Positions 59,122 through 64,000 of a stretch of DNA of 64,000 nucleotides are shown here, piece after piece. This stretch comes from Lentisphaeria bacterium (lineage in GTDB: Bacteria > Verrucomicrobiota > Lentisphaeria > Victivallales > Victivallaceae). The position numbers and the translations under genes are program-made. The notes under the pieces are model-generated. The model did no database searches. It had not been told where the DNA came from and saw only the letters and a list, made by a program, of their open reading frames with translations. Position 1 is the stretch's first letter. Each line of letters opens with the position of its first letter. The stretch lies in assembly GCA_018265615.1 (NCBI GenBank), contig JABLYX010000018.1:1-64000 (forward strand), read 5' to 3'.

Positions 59122-60249
59122 ATGATCAGAATCTCCGTCATTGTCCCCGTCTACAATGTCGAAAAGTACCTCCCCCAATGCCTGGACTCATTGGCCGCGC
59201 AAACTCTTCCCGAGATGGAGTTTATCCTCGTTAATGACGGCTGCACGGATGGATCCGGGACAATCCTGCGCGAGTATGCCGCCCGGCATGACCGCTTCCG
59301 TCTGGTGGAGCAGGAGAACCGAGGCTGCGCCGGGGCCCGCAACGCTGCATTTCCGCTGGCCCGCGGGGAGTATATCGGTTTTGTGGACAGCGACGACTGG
59401 GTCAGGCCGGATATGTTCCGCCGCCTCTGGGAGCTTGCCGCTTCGAATGACGCCGATGTTGCGGAGTGCTCGTTTACGTATTACTATGAACGGGACGGTA
59501 TTTACGTTCAGAATGACATTACCGCGTTGGCTGCCCTGCTGAAAAAAAGCGGAGGTACGATCAGGGGGGCGGAGGGAATATTGTTCGATACTCCCGCCTC
59601 ATGGAACCGGATCTACCGCCGGGAAATGCTGGAGAGATATAACCTCAGGTTCGTTGAGCAGATGAGGACAGGGGAGGATATCTGCCTGGCTCTGGGCTCT
59701 CTCTCCGTTGCCCGCAGGATTGTCGCAACCCCGGAGTCATTCTACTTTTACCGCTTTCAGCGTCCCGGGCAGCAGACCTCTTTTGGAGATGAGCGTCTTT
59801 TCTCCTTTTTCACGCTTTTTGATTTCTACGGCGACTTTATCCGGAAGCACAATCTGGAATACCTTGAGCCGTGGATCCTGCATTTGCGTCTGAGCCGGTA
59901 CTGTTATGGTTATGAGAACGTCGTTCCTGCTTTGCGGGAAGCATATTTCGCAGCGATGAAGGAACAGCTTCTCGCCGCAGGGATCAGTGCCGGTTCCAGA
60001 ATCGCCCGCGGGCCGATTGCGTACGGCGGGGCCAGGAACCGCATCCGTTATGCCCTGCTTGCCGTATTGCACCCGATCTGCCTGAGGGCTGTCATGGCCG
60101 GCAACCGGAAGCAATTTGAGCTGATTATCTCATTGCGCCTGTTTCTGCTGGATTTGCCGCGCCGGATTATGAAGTCGGCAACCTTCTTCCGGAGAAAAAG
60201 TGCCGGGAAAGGCGTATTGCCCCTTGCCGGCACGGCACCGGGAAACTGA
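59122..60249 (+). CDS. Family 2 glycosyltransferase
   Basis: 375 residues from the ATG at 59122. Longer in-frame starts lie within or ahead of the promoter. GT-A fold signatures: ISVIVPVYNVEKYLPQCLDSLAAQTLPEMEFILVNDGCTDGS (nucleotide-sugar binding), NRGCAGARNAAFPLARGEYIGFVDSDDWV (the DxD metal motif DSDD), and a later RTGEDICLALGSL region resembling the catalytic ED motif. The C-terminal 130 residues have helical, possibly membrane-associated segments. It probably adds a sugar to a surface polysaccharide or glycoprotein. Its neighbours are GtrA and an FkbM methyltransferase. The AT-richer composition here suggests possible later acquisition. Confidence 0.88.
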   Translation: MIRISVIVPVYNVEKYLPQCLDSLAAQTLPEMEFILVNDGCTDGSGTILREYAARHDRFRLVEQENRGCAGARNAAFPLARGEYIGFVDSDDWVRPDMFRRLWELAASNDADVAECSFTYYYERDGIYVQNDITALAALLKKSGGTIRGAEGILFDTPASWNRIYRREMLERYNLRFVEQMRTGEDICLALGSLSVARRIVATPESFYFYRFQRPGQQTSFGDERLFSFFTLFDFYGDFIRKHNLEYLEPWILHLRLSRYCYGYENVVPALREAYFAAMKEQLLAAGISAGSRIARGPIAYGGARNRIRYALLAVLHPICLRAVMAGNRKQFELIISLRLFLLDLPRRIMKSATFFRRKSAGKGVLPLAGTAPGN

Positions 60250-60255
60250 CGCTTC

Positions 60256-61266
60256 TTATGATTCCCCGGCCAGCTCCTGCGGGTAGGCGAATAACGCAAT
60301 TTCCATGCAGGTGGAATCGGAGAGGCGCAGAAGTTCAAACCGATAGTTCAGGTTCAACGATTCGATCTGCGGTTTTATTCTGAAGAATTCATCGGGAGAG
60401 TGATAGATCGCCAGGGAGAGGACAGGACGGTCGCGGCGCAGCAGACCGGTCATCCCCTCCAGCATCTCCAGGCCGGCGCCTTCGACATCCGCCTTGATGA
60501 AGCCGACCGCGGGCTTGTCTGCCGCGAACGAGTCCAGGGTTATGATCTCGGCCAGGCTGTCCCCTGCAAACTGCGTCGAGGTGCTGCTCCGGTTGCCGTC
60601 GGAAAATGCAATCGTTTTGTTTTCCGCCCCGACTCCGCATGAAATCAGTTTCACTCTGTCTTCCCCGATATGATTTTTCTCCATGACTTCCGAGAAGATT
60701 CTTGTATTGCTTCTGGAGATGTCAAAGGAGTATATCCGGCCGGGGTCGTATTCCAGCAGGGCCAGCGCAGAATCGCCCGCATAGGCGCCGCAATCCAGAA
60801 AGAGCTTGTTTTTTATGTACGCTTTTATTTTCTCATTCCTGCCGCTCAGTCCGTGATGGAACAGGAATGCTTCCGGGGTGACGCATTTTTTCGGGATATG
60901 ATGTTTCCGGGCCAGCAGCGACCGGCCGTGCCTTGCAAATTCATCATACAGCTTTCTCCGTTCCGGGGTATCGTCCCGCAGGTGAAATATGAATTCGTCG
61001 TGATGGAACAGCAGGATTGTTTCGAATGCCGCCTCCGCGACGGAAATGCTCCGGGAGTCGAGCCCCCTGGTCAGCACGGGCCATTTCTCAAGCAGTTCTC
61101 CGATCCGCAGGTCTGCGAACGAGTCCGGGACAAACCTGTCGGCGGCGGCGGTGAAGGGGGTCTTGATCAGAAAGCGTTTCTCATGGCATCCCTCGATGAA
61201 CCACCGGATGAGCCTGAGTTTATACAGAACTCCTTCGTTTCCGTTCCAGATATTGCGGATGTTCAT
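60256..61266 (-). CDS. FkbM family methyltransferase
   Basis: 336 residues. The SAM-binding Rossmann core covers about residues 150-270: KLFLDCGAYAGDSALALLEY (motif I), IYSFDISRSNTRIFSEVM, KLISCGVGAENKTIAF, ITLDSFAADKPAVGFIKADVEGAGLEMLEGM (the FIKxDVEGxE hallmark of FkbM). It would methylate a sugar hydroxyl in a surface glycan. About 145 residues precede the core, with no similarity I recognise. It is convergent with the glycosyltransferase, ending 6 bases from it. Confidence 0.88.
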   Translation of the reverse strand: MNIRNIWNGNEGVLYKLRLIRWFIEGCHEKRFLIKTPFTAAADRFVPDSFADLRIGELLEKWPVLTRGLDSRSISVAEAAFETILLFHHDEFIFHLRDDTPERRKLYDEFARHGRSLLARKHHIPKKCVTPEAFLFHHGLSGRNEKIKAYIKNKLFLDCGAYAGDSALALLEYDPGRIYSFDISRSNTRIFSEVMEKNHIGEDRVKLISCGVGAENKTIAFSDGNRSSTSTQFAGDSLAEIITLDSFAADKPAVGFIKADVEGAGLEMLEGMTGLLRRDRPVLSLAIYHSPDEFFRIKPQIESLNLNYRFELLRLSDSTCMEIALFAYPQELAGES

Positions 61267-61333
61267 AATGAAACCTTCTGTTGATCATTCAGGGAACCTG
61301 CCGGGAAATGGTGCACCTCAGGAAACCAGTGAC

Positions 61334-61362
61334 AATATAACGGCATCCGGCGGATTGTTCAA
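61334..61362 (-). promoter_or_regulatory. Promoter of the FkbM methyltransferase gene
   Basis: Minus strand: TTGAAC (61362-61357), 17 bp, TATATT (61339-61334), 68 bp upstream of the ATG at 61266. Confidence 0.6.
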
Positions 61363-61421
61363 ACGGTATTTGCACTGTACGCCACTGGAAATTCTGATTT
61401 CCGGCTGCCGGTATTTCCGTT

Positions 61422-62324
61422 CTATTTGCCGAGGCCGATGATGACAAGCCCGAGAATCACGAGCGCGATTCCGGCGAGGCGCGGTTTGCCGGGTTTTTCG
61501 TGCAGCAGGAAGATTCCGGCAAGCACGCCGAGCGGCAGGCTCATCTGCCGGAACGCCTGGATGTAGCTGACGTTGCTGACCCGGGCCATTGCGAGCAGGA
61601 TCAGGATGTAGGCGCTCGAAGAGAAGATGCCCGAGATGACCGGTATTTTCGTCTTCAGGAACAGTTTGCTGAATTCAGCGCGTTCCGCCGGAGTGACGGC
61701 GACGGCGGCGAGCAGGAGCGCCGCCAGCCCCGCTTCGATCAGGAAGAGGTAGGCGATGGAGCAGGAGAGCCCCGGATTTTCAACGGCAGAGCGCACCTGC
61801 CGGATTGCGATGCTGTCGAGGATCGTGTAGCCGGTCGTTCCGGCCGCCGCAATCGCGATGAATTTCAGAGCTCCCGAACGGTAGCTCGCCAACCGGAACT
61901 GATTCCAGCGCATCAGCGGCATCAGGACGCAGCCGGCGCTCAGGATCACCATCCCTGCCAGCGCCGTCGGTCCCGGGGGCGTCCCGAGCCCGAACAGCAG
62001 GGTAAGCAGTGCGGTCATCATGACCGGCAGCGCCCGGGTGAGCGGATAGACGAGGCAGATATCGTCCTTCCGGTATGCGTGTGCGAGCCCGTAGACGTAG
62101 AGGTATTCAAAGCACAGGCTGCCGATCCAGACCGGCCAGAACGTACCCGGCAGCTTCGCGAGGCGGAGGTCGGAAAGCAGGAAACCCGGCAGCCACAGCA
62201 GCGCCGCGGTCGAGCTGGTCAGACTGTAGAACGCCAGTGACGGGATCTGCCTTTTGCTGAGAAAGTTCCAGCCGGCGTGCAGGAAGACCGATACAAGAAC
62301 GAGGAGGAATGCGGAGAGTGTCAT
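61422..62324 (-). CDS. EamA/DMT superfamily transporter
   Basis: 300 residues with ten predicted membrane helices in two EamA repeats. The N-terminus (FLLVLVSVFLHAGWNFLSKR), the end of repeat 1 (LAGMVILSAGCVLMPL) and the end of repeat 2 (SLPLGVLAGIFLLHEKPGKPRLAGIALVILGLVIIG) are typical. The substrate is unknown. The family exports or imports small metabolites such as sugars, amino acids and drugs. It is divergent from a TrmB-type regulator with a palindrome-rich 200-bp intergenic region, so that regulator may control it. Confidence 0.88.
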   Translation of the reverse strand: MTLSAFLLVLVSVFLHAGWNFLSKRQIPSLAFYSLTSSTAALLWLPGFLLSDLRLAKLPGTFWPVWIGSLCFEYLYVYGLAHAYRKDDICLVYPLTRALPVMMTALLTLLFGLGTPPGPTALAGMVILSAGCVLMPLMRWNQFRLASYRSGALKFIAIAAAGTTGYTILDSIAIRQVRSAVENPGLSCSIAYLFLIEAGLAALLLAAVAVTPAERAEFSKLFLKTKIPVISGIFSSSAYILILLAMARVSNVSYIQAFRQMSLPLGVLAGIFLLHEKPGKPRLAGIALVILGLVIIGLGK

Positions 62325-62420
62325 CGGGACACCTCCGGCCGGACGCAGGCGGTTGTTTCCGGGCTTCGGGCGGACGTTTTCATCTTGCTGGCTTTCTGCA
62401 TGAAGGTTTTGTGATTGATG

Positions 62421-62476
62421 TCGATTGAAATCGAATCATACAGATAGTATATTGTGCATCGATGCTGATTGCAATC
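62421..62476. promoter_or_regulatory. TrmB-type regulator promoter with palindromic operators
   Basis: A promoter TTGAAA (62425-62430), 17 bp, TATATT (62448-62453) is wrapped by three short palindromes: TCGATTGAAATCGA (62421-62434, covering the -35), GCATCGATGC (62456-62465) and GATTGCAATC (62467-62476). The outer two share the core GATTGNAATC and their centres lie about 44 bp apart. Binding there would block the promoter, which suggests autorepression by the regulator encoded just downstream, and possibly control of the divergent DMT gene. Confidence 0.6.
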
Positions 62477-62534
62477 GGATTTTCTTAAATAAAAGATGTC
62501 GGTTTATTACGACATGATGCAGGGGACGAGCGGA

Positions 62535-63278
62535 ATGAACATCATCGACCAGCTTGAAAGCTTGGGACTGAACGGCAGGCAGGCGAAGGTCTATCTGGCG
62601 CTGCTGCAGCTCGGGAGCGCCAGTGCCATTGAAATTGCGAAGACGACGCGCTTCAAGCATCCGACGGTTTATGATGTGCTTGATGTTCTGAAGGAGCGCC
62701 GGCTGGTTTCGGAGACGTTCGAAGGCGGGCGGAAGCTGTTTTCCGCCGAGAACCCGAATCAGCTGCGGTTGGCGGAGGAGGAGCGCCGGCGGACGCTCGA
62801 GGATCTGCTGCCGGACCTTCAGGCGCTGTACAGCGGCGGCAGCTGCCGGCCGCGGGTGCGGGTCTACCTCGGTCCGGAGGGCATGGAGGCGGTCGACGAC
62901 GAGCTGCTCTCTGTCCGGAGCGGCGAGTATTTCTATTTCGGCGGCGTCCGGGAGATGATCCAGAATTCGAGCGAGGAGCACTTGAGCGATTACTACCGCA
63001 AGCGGCTCAGCCGCGGCATCTGGTCGAATGCGATCCGTATCCGCGGCAGGGAGGATGACCTTGAATATATGCAGAACGGCGATCAGCACCTGCGCCGGGT
63101 CCGCTACCTGCCCAAGCCGATTTTCGAAAATACGGCAGGGCTTTACCTGTACGACGACCGGGTCGCCGTCATTTCGGCCCTGAAAGAGAATTATGCGATG
63201 ATCATCGAGAGCGGCGAGCTGTCGCTCCTTCTGAAGACGATCTGGAACTGCATGTGGGAGATCGCCGTGGAGCCGTGA
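62535..63278 (+). CDS. TrmB family transcriptional regulator
   Basis: 247 residues from the ATG at 62535 (GGGGA eight bases upstream). An ATG at 62496 would add 13 residues but has no visible ribosome binding site. The N-terminal winged helix is of the TrmB type (LESLGLNGRQAKVYLALLQLGSASAIEIAKTTRFKHPTVYDVLDVLKERRLVSET), followed by a short coiled coil (LRLAEEERRRTLEDLLPDLQAL) and an effector domain (RVRVYLGPEGMEAVDDELL, EYFYFGG). TrmB proteins sense sugars in archaea and are less common in bacteria. The upstream palindromes are likely its operators. A terminator hairpin follows, but it is oriented for the minus-strand gene. Confidence 0.85.
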   Translation: MNIIDQLESLGLNGRQAKVYLALLQLGSASAIEIAKTTRFKHPTVYDVLDVLKERRLVSETFEGGRKLFSAENPNQLRLAEEERRRTLEDLLPDLQALYSGGSCRPRVRVYLGPEGMEAVDDELLSVRSGEYFYFGGVREMIQNSSEEHLSDYYRKRLSRGIWSNAIRIRGREDDLEYMQNGDQHLRRVRYLPKPIFENTAGLYLYDDRVAVISALKENYAMIIESGELSLLLKTIWNCMWEIAVEP

Positions 63279-63286
63279 CGGGGATG

Positions 63287-63316
63287 AAAAAAGCCGCGCC
63301 GCGCTTTGGCGGCGCG
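63287..63316 (-). terminator. Intrinsic terminator of the CE7 esterase gene
   Basis: An 8-bp GC stem, CGCGCCGC (63295-63302) and GCGGCGCG (63309-63316), with a 6-base loop and, on the minus strand, a T-run from the A tract at 63287-63292. It lies 23 bp past the esterase stop. The convergent TrmB-type gene also ends nearby, so it may serve both in part. Confidence 0.7.
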
Positions 63317-63338
63317 ACGCGGTTTGAAGGCGATGCCG

Positions 63339-64000
63339 TTATTTGCTCTCCTGCACGATGATCTGTGGTTTCTTCGGGACGAAGCCGTGCGTCGAACCCT
63401 GGAACCACTTGATCTTTTTCGGTGATTTGATCGCATTGTAGAGCACCGCCACGCCCGAGGGCGGACAGGTGTAGTCGCCGAGTCCGGCGCGCGTGATTTC
63501 CACCGGGCACTTGATCCGCTTCGCATGGTTGACCGTATCGTAGTAGCCGAGCGCCTCGACGTATTGCGGATACCAGCCGCGGAGACGGCCCAACGAGGAA
63601 CCGTTCAGATCGCAGCACCACGGAATGCCTGGCAGGGCCCTGGTCACGTCGGGATCGAGGCCCGCGGCCCAGACTGTCTGGAGTCCGCCCTGGCTGCCGC
63701 CGGAGACCGTCAGGTCTTTGCCGTTCCACTGCGGCAGCTGCTTCAGGAATTCAAGCGAACGCATGACGCGCAGAGCCATCCCGTTGAAGTACGCGGTTTC
63801 GGGGTCGGCGTTCTGCTTCGGGTCGAACGCATAGCCCTGCCCGTTCGATTTGATCTCGGTTGCGAATTTCTCATAGTAGGAGTTCGGCTGGTTCAGCAGG
63901 AAGCCGTGAGCGTTGATGCTGAGGTTGATCCGGTCCTTCGGGCCATCCTTCGGAGGACGCTGTGCGCCGACGCCGTAACCGAAATAGTTGGCTTGCGCCG
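63339..64000 (-). CDS. CE7-type acetylxylan esterase, second copy (5' end outside window)
   Basis: The frame stays open from the stop at 63339 to the end of the window, so the N-terminus is missing. At least 219 residues are present. Visible CE7 motifs are INAHGFLLNQPNSYYEKF, ETAYFNGMALRVMRSLEFLKQLPQWNGKDL, the nucleophile Ser in SGGSQGGLQ, Asp in TRAGLGDYTCPPSG and His in QGSTHGFVP. The arrangement matches the complete enzyme at 51276 but the sequences are clearly different, so this is a paralogue. A Met in MALRV is internal and not the start. Confidence 0.85.
   Translation of the reverse strand, partial: AQANYFGYGVGAQRPPKDGPKDRINLSINAHGFLLNQPNSYYEKFATEIKSNGQGYAFDPKQNADPETAYFNGMALRVMRSLEFLKQLPQWNGKDLTVSGGSQGGLQTVWAAGLDPDVTRALPGIPWCCDLNGSSLGRLRGWYPQYVEALGYYDTVNHAKRIKCPVEITRAGLGDYTCPPSGVAVLYNAIKSPKKIKWFQGSTHGFVPKKPQIIVQESK

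Noticed and set aside
1..64000. tRNA, rRNA, integrase, transposase or attachment-site duplications
   Set aside because: No tRNA-like cloverleaf, T-loop GGTTCGAATCC-type sequence, transposase motif or flanking repeats were noticed. Gaps between genes are all below about 250 bp.

Overview
The window is about 64 kb of gene-dense, GC-rich bacterial DNA with no rRNA, tRNA, CRISPR array, phage or insertion sequence that I could find. The gene content suggests a Lentisphaerae/Victivallis-like member of the PVC group. This rests on repeated short pseudopilin-like proteins ([24 protein letters not shown] start, often an H-X9-DG tail), dense clusters of secreted glycan-degrading enzymes each with an AraC-type regulator, and a c-di-AMP synthase operon in a Gram-negative-type cell with type II secretion. 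No marker gene was compared, so the assignment is an inference from content.

Layout: 1-4350 is the end of a type II secretion operon (gspF, G, H, I, J, K-like) plus a small exported protein. 4402-5715 (minus) is an M42 aminopeptidase and a small membrane protein. 5957-9511 is a three-gene operon: CapA-like phosphoesterase, divergent S-adenosylhomocysteine-hydrolase-like protein, MTA/SAH deaminase. 9526-16653 is a plus-strand glycan locus (double F5/8 C protein, AraC, pseudopilin, 1074-residue clan GH-A hydrolase, BNR_4 protein). 16640-20555 is a minus-strand glycan locus (sialidase-like, pseudopilin, GH51) facing an AraC gene at 20776. Then come sn-glycerol-1-phosphate dehydrogenase and an LtaS/OpgB-like phosphoglycerol transferase.

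25189-44280 is mostly housekeeping: aconitase, ung, GH78, a eukaryotic-type HisA, gyrA, folP, cdaA, cdaR, a PpiD-like chaperone, a double-length SpeD, an RdgC-like protein, trmB, an ankyrin protein and tyrS. 44364-49721 holds a lactonase-type propeller, a small membrane protein, an AraC regulator and a divergent glycyl radical enzyme with its activase. 49705-57389 (minus) is a five-gene catabolic operon (DHDPS-family lyase, pseudopilin, ten-repeat FG-GAP protein, CE7 esterase, sodium/solute symporter) driven from a region shared with a divergent AraC gene. 58501-64000 holds GtrA, glycosyltransferase, FkbM methyltransferase, a DMT transporter, a TrmB-type regulator with palindromic operators, and a truncated second CE7 esterase.

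The most interesting signals are: (i) one pseudopilin-like gene inside each of the three glycan operons, with none of the seven FTL(I/L/V)E-type pilin signals in the window carrying Gly at -1; (ii) a glycyl radical enzyme with an unusual GCYE active-site motif; (iii) a SpeD fused to a degenerate second SpeD-like half; (iv) the SAHH-like/SAH deaminase pair, in which most SAHH catalytic residues are replaced; and (v) a 22-bp-period direct repeat that looks like an AraC-family operator. Many promoters are readable by eye and share a TTGC or TTGNNN -35 with 16-17 bp spacing.
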